A DNA stretch of 64,000 nucleotides from Chalciporus piperatus (GCA_038093975.1 JBBPTG010000075.1:59589-123588), one strand, 5' to 3'; positions 22,805 to 33,174 are shown, counted from the stretch's first letter. Numbers and translations are program-made. Notes: a model not told the origin generated them from the letters alone.

Positions 22805-23593
22805 CGAGACCTCGTAGTGTACTTCCCATCTTTTCACGCCACTCTTCTCCCTTTCCGGTCCGGGAGGTACTCGCAAGCCGAGAACCTAGACCATCCTTAC
22901 GTAGCCTCAGTAGTAGCTAGGCACGGACGGGTCACCGCGATCCCGACCATAGTTGAGACAGAGCCGGAGGCCGCTGCAGACGCACGGATCCCAGTGGGTG
23001 AAGAAGAACCCGCCAGACTCCTCTCACCATTCAGCAGGACGCTGAAAGCGCTCACGGCATTAGAGCCAGAGCAGTTCTACTTTGGAAAGAACTCAGACGG
23101 AGGTTACGCAACCTACCACGACGCGTCAATAGCATACGCCCAGGGACTGCTATTCGACGGGATACTCGGAGACTTCGACAGACCAGCGTCGGTCAGCCAA
23201 GGGTCACTCATCAGCGAAGAGTTCGACCCCAACGACCAGACGCCTATCGCCCCCTCGATCCCACTCCCCGCTCCATCCCCGTTAGTCGTACCACGTGGGT
23301 TGTCAGAGAAGGCACCCTCGTTGCCGAAAACCGCATCCGCTACCTCTAGCGTCAAAAGGAGACTCGAAGAGTTTGACGAAGAGGTCAGAACCCCAAAGAG
23401 ACAGAGAGACGTCATCACAGGACCAGAGAGAGTAGTTCCGGCTAGGCCGATCAAAAAGATAAAGATCCCCGCCGCCTTCCGGAGAAAGATCATACGCACA
23501 GAAGTAGGAAACATAAACGATCCTGAGAAGATCTCTAGAATAGTCCTACGTGCCAAGCACCCCAAACTTCCCCAACCCCGCTACAAGTATTAG
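22805..23593 (+). CDS. Gypsy ORF1 without ATG, upstream of gag
   Basis: An open frame of 262 codons runs from just after a TAA at 22802-22804 to TAG at 23591-23593. It contains no ATG at all, and no ATG occurs in any frame between the predicted RNA start (22574) and the gag ATG at 23602. The product is acidic and Pro-rich at first and has Lys/Arg clusters near the end (SSVKRRLEEF, RTPKRQRD, IKKIKIPAAFRRK) that look like nuclear-localisation or nucleic-acid-binding patches. Translation would need a near-cognate start (for example GTG at 22817) or an unseen splice. The stop lies 8 nt before gag. I do not recognise the protein. Confidence 0.55.
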   Translation, partial: RDLVVYFPSFHATLLPFRSGRYSQAENLDHPYVASVVARHGRVTAIPTIVETEPEAAADARIPVGEEEPARLLSPFSRTLKALTALEPEQFYFGKNSDGGYATYHDASIAYAQGLLFDGILGDFDRPASVSQGSLISEEFDPNDQTPIAPSIPLPAPSPLVVPRGLSEKAPSLPKTASATSSVKRRLEEFDEEVRTPKRQRDVITGPERVVPARPIKKIKIPAAFRRKIIRTEVGNINDPEKISRIVLRAKHPKLPQPRYKY

Positions 23594-23601
23594 TAGTAAC
23601 A

Positions 23602-24789
23602 ATGTCACAGACTGCACTCCCAGCTGAACTCGCAGCAAGCCTTTCCGCTCTCGCTCAAAATCACAATCAAGACTTAGCCGCTCTAGGAGCACACCTCAGG
23701 CTCTTCTTAGAATTCCAAACAGATTCATTACGAGATGAAAGACTCAGAAATCAGACATTACGAGATGATCTCGATCAAGCGACAGATCAGATCAGGGCGA
23801 TCCTTAATACGCCAGCAGCCCCAGCTCCAGCAGGAGCAGTACCACCAGCCGAACCAAGGCTATCGAAAATCGTAGCTGACCCAGGAGACTATGACGGGTC
23901 CACAGGCAAAAAGTTTGAAGAATGGTGGATGAGAGTACGCTCCTGGCGAGCGGAAAACATCAGAGTACTTGCCGGGATGGCCGGAATAAAGGCAACCCTT
24001 AGCCGAATGAAAGGCGGGGACGCCGGAGACTTCGCACGTGCCACCATGGCACAGATCTTAGATGGAACAGCCTACACTTGGAATGACTTCGAGAAGATGA
24101 TGACGGATCGGTTCCGTTCATCAAACGAACAAGAATATCATCGCAAGATGATCATGGGTCTGAAACAGCATGATATGAAATTCACTAGTTTCATAACCAA
24201 ATTCGAGATCCACAAAGCGATGGACGGATGGGATAATGAACGTCACATCGAAATCCTAGAAAAGAATGCGGATCAGGAATCAGTCAAATTCCTACTTGAG
24301 AATGTGGGAAGATACGACAATTACGAAACCTTCGTTGAAGCAATCCGCGCTCGATGTAATAGGAAAGAGTTATTCTCATACATCAAAGCAGGCACGGCAG
24401 ACAGAATCTCACGCCGTGACCCTAACGCAATGGACGTTGACGCCGTCCAAACTAAGAAACCAAACGGAGACAGGAAGCCCAAGTGCTTCAACTGTGGCAA
24501 AGACCACTTCGTCAGAGACTGCAAGGAACCCAAGACCAGATGCTCAGAATGCGGATGGTCTAGAGGAGAGCACAAACGCATGTGCAAAAAATACAAAGCA
24601 CCAAGGAACGTTCGCTTCACAGAAGAGCATACCTCCTGGGATGAGGATAAAAGCACCGAAACTCCTAAGCCAAACAAAGGCAAAGGAAAAGAAATGGACT
24701 GGGTACGAGCTACCCGAGGCATGGGTGTGGAAGAAGCAAAGGCTTGGTTCCAGGATTACATCACCCTTACCGACAAGTTGGAAAACTGA
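23602..24789 (+). CDS. Gypsy Gag with zinc knuckle
   Basis: 395 aa from the first ATG of the transcript. A coiled-coil-like start (LRDERLRNQTLRDDLDQ) leads into a retrotransposon-gag domain (FEEWWMRVRSW, then YTWNDFEKMMTDRF). A CCHC knuckle (CFNCGKDHFVRDC) is followed by a second Cys/His stretch (CSECGWSRGEHKRMC). It ends at TGA 24787-24789. Pol overlaps in the -1 frame, with a frameshift signal at the last two codons. Confidence 0.9.
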   Translation: MSQTALPAELAASLSALAQNHNQDLAALGAHLRLFLEFQTDSLRDERLRNQTLRDDLDQATDQIRAILNTPAAPAPAGAVPPAEPRLSKIVADPGDYDGSTGKKFEEWWMRVRSWRAENIRVLAGMAGIKATLSRMKGGDAGDFARATMAQILDGTAYTWNDFEKMMTDRFRSSNEQEYHRKMIMGLKQHDMKFTSFITKFEIHKAMDGWDNERHIEILEKNADQESVKFLLENVGRYDNYETFVEAIRARCNRKELFSYIKAGTADRISRRDPNAMDVDAVQTKKPNGDRKPKCFNCGKDHFVRDCKEPKTRCSECGWSRGEHKRMCKKYKAPRNVRFTEEHTSWDEDKSTETPKPNKGKGKEMDWVRATRGMGVEEAKAWFQDYITLTDKLEN

Positions 24790-27700
24790 AACCCCTTTCA
24801 CACGCATCTGGGTGTGTGAGAGGATCTCGCTACGGACCACTAAAAATAGAAAACTCCGTTGATGATGACACGGATGACACATTAGTTTCCAATATTACTT
24901 TGCCGACAGAGGAGTCCCTTGATGGGCTCGGCCCGGGCGTTACACGGGTGCTTAATTCCTCTATTTCCCCCTCTCCTACACAAATCCCAGACAATGCTTT
25001 CGTGCGCTCGTTCGCGCCGGAGCGCGAAATACTTCTCGCAATCAAGATTCATCCTGAAACAAGTCGGACATTCATTCCACTTACGGCACTCCTTGACTCA
25101 GGAGCGAATGCCATATTCATAGATCGCCAGTGGGCGAAATCACATCACATTCCCTTAACAAAGTTACGTCATGCAATTCCCGTTTACAACGTGGACGGAA
25201 CAAGGAATTCCGCTGGTTCTATTACGCACTCAGCCGAGCTAGTGCTAGATTACGAAGGACACCGCGAGGAAGTCACTGCGGAGGTCACAGATCTTGGCAA
25301 GAACACCTTCATACTCGGATTCTTATGGCTGAAACGTCATAATCCGGACATTGATTGGAGTAAGGGAACAGTCAAAATGACTCGTTGCCCACACACGTGT
25401 GCCCTACTCCAAGAAAGGCCAAACCTAGATATCCAGGATCCAGACCACCAGGAACGAGATTCCCAGTATTCTGCATACTCCGCTATCCATGCGCTTGACG
25501 CGCAAATTCCCAAAGAAAAGGAAAAGACCGTGGAGGAAATGGTTCCAAAAGAGTACCACAAATTCCTCAAAGTGTTCTCTAAAGGAGAATCAGAGCGCAT
25601 GCCCTTACGCAAGCCGTGGGATCACGCTATTGATCTAAAAGAAACGTTCAAACCTAAAAAGGGAAGACTGATACCACTTTCGGAAACAGAACAGAAGGAA
25701 GTCAGCGACTTCATCGATGATCAGCTCAAAAAGGGCTATATCGCACCTTCTAAATCCCCCCAAACGTCACCAGTCTTCTTTGTCCCTAAAAAGGATGGAC
25801 GTAAACGCATGGTACAGGACTACCGTTATCTAAACGAACACACGGTCAAAAATAACTATCCATTACCGTTGATCGGCCAACTCGTCGACAAGCTCAAAGG
25901 AGCAAAATTATTCACAAAGATGGATCTCAGATGGGGATACAACAACGTTCGTATCAAAGAAGGCGATGAATGGAAGGCCGCCTTCGTTTGCTTCCGTGGT
26001 TCTTTCGAACCCCGAGTCATGTACTTCGGTCTCTGTAACTCCCCCGGCACATTCCAAGCGATGATGAACGAAATCTTCGCAGACATGGAAGACGTGCTCG
26101 TCGTCTACATAGACGATTTGATGATCTTCACCAAAACAGAAAATCAGGCAGAACACGACAAAATCGTGCTTGAAGTTCTTCGCAGACTGGAAGAAAACGA
26201 TCTATTCGTAAAACCCGAAAAATGCAATTTCCGTGTATCTGAGGTTGAATTCCTCGGAATGATCGTAGGAAAGAATGGGATAAAAATGGATCAATCTAAG
26301 GTCACAGCCATACTGGAATGGCCAGAGCCGAAGAACGTCAAAGGTGTAAGAAGCTTCCTAGGTTTAGCAAACTTCTATCGAAGGTTCATTCAAGACTACG
26401 CGCAAGTCGCACGTCCTCTCAATGACCTAACCAAAAAGGAACAAACCTTCATATGGGATGACAAATGTCAAATAGCGTTTGATACGCTGAAAAAGAGTTT
26501 CACCTCAGCCCCCATACTCGCCTTCCCTGACGGCAACTGTCAATTCCGCTTAGAATGCGACGCATCCAATTATGCAACGGGCGCAGTCCTATCTATTCTC
26601 AAAGAAGACAAATGGCACCCGGTTGCCTATTCATCTCATTCCATGACTCCGCAAGAACGGAATTATCCTATCGCCGATAAAGAAATGCTCTCAGTCATTC
26701 AGGCACTAGAGCAATGGCGACATTACCTAGAAGGTGCTAAACACCAGTTTGAGATCTGGAACGACCACGCAAATCTACAGTGGTTCATGACGAGACAAGA
26801 TCTCAACCGACGACAAGCGCGCTGGGCGCAATATCTATCTAGATTCAATATGCTCTGGGTTTACAAACCTGGACCTTCTATGGCAAAAGCTGACGCTCTC
26901 TCACGTCGAGAAGACCACGCCGTCGGAGTTGAAAATGACAATAAAGGAATATTGGTCATTGCTCCTGAAAATATCCGCACAGTCGCCCTGACAGATGAAG
27001 GGGCAAGAATCAAACAAAGAGTCTTCCTTGCAACGTGCAAGCTATCTGAGACAGAAGTTCAGAAGTTCCAGAAGAAGGGCATTCATGAGAAGCTTGATGG
27101 CTTACTCTACGACGAAGAAGATCGTCTGTACATTCCGGAAGATAACGTACTCCGAATGGACATCATTCGTCTACACCACGACACACCGGTTGCAGGACAT
27201 CCCGGTTATGAGAAAATGTTAGAACTCATTCAGCGATCCTACATGTGGCCTGGACTCGCCACTCTGATAAAAGATTATGTATCTCATTGTCAGACCTGCC
27301 AGAGATTCAAAGGAACGAATCAGGCACCTGCAGGTCTTCTCCAACCCTTACCGGTTCCTGGCGGACCCTGGCAACACATCACTGCGGATTTCATTACGGG
27401 TTTACCCGAATCACGTGGTTTTAATGCAATCTTGACGGTTGTAGATCGCTTCTCGAAAGAAGTCGAACTCATACCATGCACAAAAACGTGTTCGGCCCTG
27501 GAAACCGCTCGCCTATTCCTTTCTCACGTATGGAAGCATCATGGACTTCCTTTATCCATCACATCAGATCGAGGACCGCAGTTCGCAGCGCAAGTCGCCA
27601 AAGAAATCAATGATGCCCTTGGTATTGATACCAAGCTCAGTACGGCATTCCATCCGCAGACAGACGGACAATCAGAAATCGTAAACAAAGAAGTTGGAAA

Positions 27701-28574
27701 GTTTCTGCGAATCTACTGCTTCGACAAACAAAATCAATGGGCAGACTGGCTAGCCATCGCCCAGTTCTCTATTAACAACAAGTACCATACTTCAACGAAG
27801 AAATCGCCGTTTGAAGTCACACGTTCATACGAACCACGCATGGGCGCAGAACCACATGCTTCTACTTCTCAGGCACCAGCTGCCAAATCATTCACAGACG
27901 CAATGCGAAAAACAATTGCCGATGTAGAAAAGAACCTGGCTAAGGCCCAGGAACGAATGAAATCGCTAGCCGATAAACACCGCTCGACTGCGCCTGAATA
28001 TGAAATTGGACAGCAAGTCATGCTGTCAACCACAGACTTGCGTTTGACACGCGCATCAGACAAATTATCTGAAAAATGGCTAGGTCCATTTAAAATCATC
28101 GCCTTGGCAGGGCCAAATGCAGTAAAACTACAGCTTCCACGAGACATTCGAATCCATCCTGTGGTTAATGTCCGTCGAATCAAACCTTACAAGGACCGCC
28201 TTGACGGCCAGCCTACGGCACGGCCTGGACCAGTTCTTGTTACGGAAGAACGAGACAACGAATGGGAAGTCGACTACGTCGTTGACACACGGTACAAGGG
28301 AAAGAAACTGGAATACCTCGTGCACTGGAAAGGTTATGATGAGACCGATCGCACTTGGGAACCAAGAGCTAATCTGGCAAATGCCAAGGGCTGCTTGAAG
28401 GACTTCTACGCAAAGAATCCAGCCGCACCTCGTGCTCTATCCATCGATCCTGCAGATTTCCTATTCCTCTTCCAGAAACGTCCAGAAAATCTCACGGACA
28501 ACGGACCAGCCAGAATTGATAGACTCATGGCAAACCTGTCCAGTCCATTGAAAACACGGGCTACGCCCACATAA
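24744..28574 (+). CDS. Gypsy Pol: protease, RT, RNase H, integrase, chromodomain
   Basis: Open in the -1 frame relative to gag; true entry is probably at the frameshift site near 24783. Protease LLDSGANAIF (about 25090). RT with FVPKKDGRKRMVQDYR (about 25785) and YIDD (about 26107). RNase H with ECDASNYATGAV (about 26555). Integrase HHCC (HHDTPVAGHPGYEK then CQTCQRF, about 27175-27310), then D (TADFITG), D (TSDRGPQF) and E (DGQSEIV). C-terminal chromodomain (LEYLVHWKGYDETDRTWEP, about 28305-28365), which in chromoviruses directs integration to marked chromatin. No stop or frameshift seen, so it looks intact. Confidence 0.95.
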   Translation: MVPGLHHPYRQVGKLKPLSHASGCVRGSRYGPLKIENSVDDDTDDTLVSNITLPTEESLDGLGPGVTRVLNSSISPSPTQIPDNAFVRSFAPEREILLAIKIHPETSRTFIPLTALLDSGANAIFIDRQWAKSHHIPLTKLRHAIPVYNVDGTRNSAGSITHSAELVLDYEGHREEVTAEVTDLGKNTFILGFLWLKRHNPDIDWSKGTVKMTRCPHTCALLQERPNLDIQDPDHQERDSQYSAYSAIHALDAQIPKEKEKTVEEMVPKEYHKFLKVFSKGESERMPLRKPWDHAIDLKETFKPKKGRLIPLSETEQKEVSDFIDDQLKKGYIAPSKSPQTSPVFFVPKKDGRKRMVQDYRYLNEHTVKNNYPLPLIGQLVDKLKGAKLFTKMDLRWGYNNVRIKEGDEWKAAFVCFRGSFEPRVMYFGLCNSPGTFQAMMNEIFADMEDVLVVYIDDLMIFTKTENQAEHDKIVLEVLRRLEENDLFVKPEKCNFRVSEVEFLGMIVGKNGIKMDQSKVTAILEWPEPKNVKGVRSFLGLANFYRRFIQDYAQVARPLNDLTKKEQTFIWDDKCQIAFDTLKKSFTSAPILAFPDGNCQFRLECDASNYATGAVLSILKEDKWHPVAYSSHSMTPQERNYPIADKEMLSVIQALEQWRHYLEGAKHQFEIWNDHANLQWFMTRQDLNRRQARWAQYLSRFNMLWVYKPGPSMAKADALSRREDHAVGVENDNKGILVIAPENIRTVALTDEGARIKQRVFLATCKLSETEVQKFQKKGIHEKLDGLLYDEEDRLYIPEDNVLRMDIIRLHHDTPVAGHPGYEKMLELIQRSYMWPGLATLIKDYVSHCQTCQRFKGTNQAPAGLLQPLPVPGGPWQHITADFITGLPESRGFNAILTVVDRFSKEVELIPCTKTCSALETARLFLSHVWKHHGLPLSITSDRGPQFAAQVAKEINDALGIDTKLSTAFHPQTDGQSEIVNKEVGKFLRIYCFDKQNQWADWLAIAQFSINNKYHTSTKKSPFEVTRSYEPRMGAEPHASTSQAPAAKSFTDAMRKTIADVEKNLAKAQERMKSLADKHRSTAPEYEIGQQVMLSTTDLRLTRASDKLSEKWLGPFKIIALAGPNAVKLQLPRDIRIHPVVNVRRIKPYKDRLDGQPTARPGPVLVTEERDNEWEVDYVVDTRYKGKKLEYLVHWKGYDETDRTWEPRANLANAKGCLKDFYAKNPAAPRALSIDPADFLFLFQKRPENLTDNGPARIDRLMANLSSPLKTRATPT
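24780..24822 (+). promoter_or_regulatory. Candidate -1 ribosomal frameshift signal
   Basis: Heptamer G GAA AAC (24780-24786, gag phase) lies just before the gag TGA. An 8 nt spacer follows, then an 11 bp stem (24795-24805 with 24812-24822, two G-U pairs) and a 6 nt loop. The -1 frame enters pol directly (VGKLKPLSHA). The A-site slip AAC to AAA is canonical; the P-site slip GAA to GGA is not perfect. Confidence 0.6.
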
Positions 28575-28595
28575 ACAGTACCAAATAGGAGACGA

Positions 28596-28608
28596 ACATA
28601 TATAAAGG
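28596..28608 (+). promoter_or_regulatory. Internal TATA box before the extra gypsy ORF
   Basis: ACATATATAAAGGC lies between the pol stop (28574) and the ATG at 28656, about 50 bp upstream of that ATG. It looks like a separate promoter, not shared with the LTR. Confidence 0.5.
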
Positions 28609-28655
28609 CCTAGATGCTCACCCACCATGCCTCATCTTCTCCACTCTAAATCATA

Positions 28656-29126
28656 ATGGACGCTTACCTCAACGGTGTTGCCTACACTCGCCCCCTTGCT
28701 CAGACCGACATGTCGGTCAACAAACTTCATCGCACCGCGTTGCTCGCTGTCGTCAGCGCCTCCCTCTTCCTCTTGATGGCCATGCCGGTCGTCGTCTATA
28801 CCCTCCTTCTCCTCCTCGTCGTCATCACGCTGGTCGTGACCCTCATCGTGCTCTACACCTCCCTCCGATTCGTTCACATGCTCGTGACGGATCGTACCAC
28901 CATCGTCGAGTACCAGATCTCGTGGAGCGAGATGTGGATGACTCTGAAAGTTATGCACCCCGACGTCTTGCCCTCTCGTTACGCAGATGACCCTATCCCA
29001 GCCCTAGTGGCTTCAATGCGACCGACACCCTCACCCACCCTGGTCAACGGTCATCTTGACGTTCCTCATAACGAAGACGCCCACGGTTGGCAACAATGGC
29101 ATGACGCGGATAACATGGAAAACTGA
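28656..29126 (+). CDS. Extra membrane-protein ORF of the gypsy element
   Basis: 156 aa, between pol and the 3' LTR, the position where env stands in other LTR elements. Residues about 28-70 form two adjacent hydrophobic helices (LLAVVSASLFLLMAMPVVVY, then LLLLLVVITLVVTLIVLYTS). A hydrophilic C-terminus of about 85 residues follows. There is no signal peptide with cleavage site and no glycoprotein-like features, so calling it env is not justified. It has its own TATA-like box. I do not recognise the family; it could be a captured gene or an element-specific protein. Confidence 0.6.
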   Translation: MDAYLNGVAYTRPLAQTDMSVNKLHRTALLAVVSASLFLLMAMPVVVYTLLLLLVVITLVVTLIVLYTSLRFVHMLVTDRTTIVEYQISWSEMWMTLKVMHPDVLPSRYADDPIPALVASMRPTPSPTLVNGHLDVPHNEDAHGWQQWHDADNMEN

Positions 29127-29159
29127 TCACCTGGAAGTTGATCCATAGGAAGGGGGTAG

Positions 29160-29676
29160 TGTTACGGTTCATTATGGTTCTCTCACCTTCACAGACACTT
29201 TTCGGACTTCAACGTTTCGTTCCATTCGATCTTATCTAATCTCTCTCATCTTATCTTTCAGACACGTGCTCATTCACTTTCACTCTTCGCACGGTCGCCC
29301 ATTATGGTTATATTCATTCTCACGCACTGCCTTACCTTGACAGTTAATCTCCGTGCTGCGCATGGCTATGCCACAGCCTTTCACCTCATGTACTTCATCT
29401 CCGCTATCTCGGCTATGCTTCACAGCCTTCTTATCTCGCTTCTATTCTCATGGGTTCAGGGTAACTCCTTATTTAGTTATAGTTAGTACAAACATGTACA
29501 AACACATAGGATAGTATATAAACCCCAAGGAACTGCTGGTAACCCCAGCTTAGTTCACTTGGTCTTTCCCCAAGACTCAACCGTCCTATCTCAGTTGTTC
29601 TCCACTCTCTTCTTCTAAACCGCTTCACTTGGCGATAGTGTAGACCTGATCTCAATACGAGTTTTGGGTCGTTTCA
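29160..29676 (+). repeat. Gypsy 3' LTR
   Basis: Same length as 22187-22703, about a dozen substitutions. The polypurine tract AGGAAGGGGGTAG stands directly before it. Followed by Crypton-like coding sequence, not by a target duplication. Confidence 0.92.
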
Positions 29677-30088
29677 GGAAGACTGGAGGTCCAGCAACCA
29701 CCACAAGTACCTCGACAGCCGCGAAGCTCAAGTCCGGCTGCGGGACGACGCCCGCATTCGGGCAATCGAATCGGCGGCAAAGCACAACGAGCCGAAGCGT
29801 GTCGATAGCGCACAGATGCTCAAGGCTGCTGGATCGTCGTACGGTGAGCGAGGGTGCTGTCAGGCTTCAGCCAAGCGAGATGGCTCACCAGCCACTCACT
29901 CCAGACACGTACACCATCGACGAGCTCAAGCGGTGTGCGTGGTGGTGCATGAATGCATACTCGGGCACCCACCACATCTACCTTGGGCTCCGTGACCGAG
30001 CAATGCTCCTTTTTGGCGCGACGACGGCCCTGCGAGGTGAGGGCAGCCGGATGCTGAAGTGGTCCGACCTCTTCATGTCTGAGGTCTG
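29677..30088 (+). pseudogene. Crypton-type tyrosine recombinase, N-terminal fragment
   Basis: Begins inside a coding exon at the LTR end (REAQVRLRDDARIRAIES, AAKHNEPKRVDSAQMLKAAG). A short intron starts at GTGAGCG near 29842. The next exon has DTYTIDELKRCAWWC and YLGLRDRAMLLFGATTALRG, then SDLFMSEV. This is the Ndc10/Crypton pattern with the first catalytic-type Arg in ALRGEGSR. It stops at element 30089. The next piece of the gene is the inverted segment 33983-33175. Start codon and 5' end are lost at the gypsy junction. Confidence 0.72.
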
Positions 30089-33000
30089 CATCAGCAACAC
30101 TGCAAAAAGTCTGAAGTTACTGGAATGACTGGATCAGTTAAACCAGTACGCCAGTTGCTCAGTTGCCCAGTCATTCAGTCAGCCAGTCATTTCAGTAATC
30201 TCATTAGGTCATTAGCCCAGTCATGAAGACATTTCAGTTGTCTCAGTGGCCCAGTCATCCAGTCATCCAGTCATTTCAGTAGTCTCAGTTATCCAGTTAT
30301 CCAGTTATCCAGTTATCCAGTCATTTCAGTAGTCCAGTGGTCCAGTGGTCCAGTCAATCCAGTCATCCAGTCACTTCAGTAATCCAGCCAGTCCAGTTAT
30401 ACAGTCATCCTAGTCATCCAGTCACTCCAGTAACCCAGCCACTCAGGGGTCCAGTAATCCAGTCACTCCAGTAACCCAGCCACTCAGGGGTTCAGCAATC
30501 CAGTACCCAATTACTATTTCACTATATTTTACAATTATTTCACACTTTATGTAGTTCAGGAGTTCAGGAAAAATGTGAAATATATCTGTCTAACTAGTAC
30601 ATGTATGGTGCTACAGTGGGAAGTGGTGGTGGGGCACGAGTGGCTATGTATCATGTTCGAGGTGAGGATGTGGTGGTGGGTAAGTGAAAACTCACCTAGT
30701 GAGGCCGGCGGGGCTGTTGAGCCCTCGCCGGCCGTGTTCGAGTGGGTGTTGAAGGTGGGAGGTGGTGGTGGGGCACGAGCAGCTATGTAGCATGTTCGAG
30801 GTGAGGATGTGGTGGTGGGTAAGTGAAAACTCACCTAGTGAGGCCGGCGGGGCTGTTGAGCCCTCGCCGGCCGTGTTCGAGTGGGTGTTGAAGGTGGGAG
30901 GTGGTGATGGGGCACGAGCAGCTATGTTTGAGGTAAGTGGATGTGGTGGTGGGGGAGTGGAAACTCACCTAGTAAGGCCGGCGGGGCTGTTGAGCCCTCG
31001 CCGGCCGTGTTGTTCGAGTTGGTGTTAAGGTGACTCGGAGGTGGTGGTGGGGGTGGGGGAGACTCGAGTGGCTGTTGGTGAGATGAGTGGGTGGGTCAGT
31101 GAGTGAGTAGAAACTCACTTTGCATTGCCGGCAGGGCTGTTGAGCCCTCGCCGGCCATGTTGCTGTTGTTGTTGAGGTGTGGTGTAGTGGTGTGAGACAG
31201 ACTTGAAGAAGTGGCGCGGCAAGTTCAACTTGGTCACGTGACTTTTTCGCGCGGATTTTTTGTCAAGTCCGAGCATTAGGGAAATGTAGCTACACTTTAT
31301 TAGGATCTCCTACACTAGATAGCTACCATATTTTTTGTACACTTGTGTATGCCTTTTTGTACACTTTCAATAGGTTTGATCTCCACATACTTTGCTACAC
31401 TTTTAACTACACACTTACTGCGCTTTTTTGTACACTTTTGCTACACTCTAACCTAATACACTTTCCCACACTTGTAACTACACATTTACTACGCTTTTTT
31501 TACACTTTTGCTACACTGAGTCTAGCCACAGTTTCCCACACTTGTAACTACACATTTACTACGCATTTTTGTACACTATTGCTACACTCAATCTAGCTAC
31601 ACTTTCCTACACATTTGATTCAAGTTTTACTACGCTTTTTTGTAACACTTTGCTACACTCAATCACTACACTTGTAACTACACTTTTAGTACGCTTTTTT
31701 GTACATTTTAGCTACACTCTATCACTACACACTTTCCCACACATTTCACTACACTTTTACTACGCTTTTTTGTACACTTTTGCTACACTCAATCTAGCTA
31801 TACTTTCCCACACTCTTGACTACACTTTTACTACGCTTTTTTGTACACTTTAGCTACACTCAATCACTACACTTTCCCACACTTTTACTACACTTTTACT
31901 ACACTTTTTTTGTACATTTTGCTCACTCAATCTAGCTATACTTTCCCACACTTGTAACTACACTTTTACTACGCTTTTTTGTACACTTCACTACACTCAA
32001 TCCTAATACCCTTTCCCACATTGTTAACTACACTTTTAGTACACATTTTTGTGGACTTTAGCTATAATCCATCCTATGAATGATTATAAAATGTCACTAA
32101 TTAGAATGACTCTATTAGATGACTGAGTAGTACTGGAGTGATTGGGTGAGCTGAGGGCTGGGTAACTGGATAACTGGTATGACTGGTGTGACTGAAGTGA
32201 CTGGATTACTGGACCACTGGATGACTGGATGACTGGATGACTGGAGTGACTGGATTACTGAGGTGACTGGATTACTGGAGTGACTTGTGTGACTGGAGTG
32301 ACTGGAGTGACTTGTGTGACTGGAGTGACTGGAGTGACTGGAATGACTGGATTACTGGACCACTGAGTGACTGGATTACTGAAGTGACTGGATTAACTGG
32401 AGTGACTGGATTACTGGAGTGACTTATGTGATTTATGTGACTGGGGTGACTGGAGTGACTGGATTACTGAACCACTGAGTGACTAGATTACTGGAATACT
32501 GGAATACTGTATGACTGGAGTAATGAGACAACTGGATTGCTGGATGACTAGGGCACTGGGCTACTAGGCTACTGAGATAACTGGATGACTGGAACACTGG
32601 GCTACTGAGCTACTGAGACTACTGAAGTGACTGGATGATTGGATGACTGGGCTGCTGGGTTACTGGAACTACTGGATGACTGGATGACTGACTGAATGAC
32701 TGGGCTACTGAGACTACTGAAGTAACTGGATAACTTGATGACTGGGCTACTAAGACTACTGAAGTAACTGGATAACTTGATGACTGGGCTGCTGGGTTAC
32801 TGGAACTACTGGATAACTGGAACACTTGGCCACTGGACTAATGAGACCACTGAAATGACTGAATGACTGGATGACTGAGCTACTGAGACTACTGAAATGA
32901 CTGGATGACTGGATGACTGGGCTGCTGGATGACTGAGACTACTGAGACTACTGGATGACTGAATGACTGAGCTACTGAAGCTACTGAAATGACTGGATGA

Positions 33001-33174
33001 CTGGGCCACTAGGCCACTGGGTTACTAAGACTACTGAAACTACTTGATGACTGGGTGACTAGGTTACTGAAACTACTGAAACTACTGAAACTACTTGTTA
33101 CTGGGCCACTGGACTACTGATTTAACTGATCCAGTCATTCCAGTAACTTCAGACTTTTTGCAGTGTTGCTGATG
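30089..33174. mobile_element. 3.1 kb TIR element, copy A (satellite-filled, TSD TG)
   Basis: A 54 bp perfect terminal inverted repeat starts CATCAGCAACACTGCAAAAA. TG flanks both ends (30087-30088, 33175-33176). In order the interior has a CAGTCATCCAGT-type array (30140-30520), about four modules with a GC palindrome (30640-31170), an array of about 70 bp units rich in TACACTTTTGCTACACT (31330-32060), and an ACTGGATGACTGG-type array (32110-33120). No transposase. Copy A is inverted relative to copies B and C and nearly identical to B. Confidence 0.9.

Larger units (their letters stand above)
22187..29676 (+). mobile_element. Ty3/gypsy chromovirus (Tf1/sushi-like), with extra ORFs
   Basis: LTRs of 517 bp (22187-22703 and 29160-29676), TG...CA, enclose an N-terminal ORF, gag, pol with chromodomain, and a further membrane-protein ORF. 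The LTRs differ at about a dozen sites (roughly 2%), so the element is older than the copia or is made of two copies. The flanks are ACCAT left and GGAAG right: no target duplication. The left flank is Plavaka-like coding sequence, the right is Crypton-like. This points to recombination between two insertions. Confidence 0.93.

Noticed and set aside
22817..22819. GTG as proven start of gypsy ORF1
   Set aside because: It is the first near-cognate codon after the TAA but has no other support; the start remains open.
28656..29126. Calling the extra gypsy ORF an envelope gene
   Set aside because: Position fits, but there is no signal peptide, fusion peptide or Cys pattern; only two helices.
32619..33009. 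Ser/Gln-rich frames within the CAGT arrays
   Set aside because: They are translations of short tandem repeats; the same peptides recur in all three element copies by descent.
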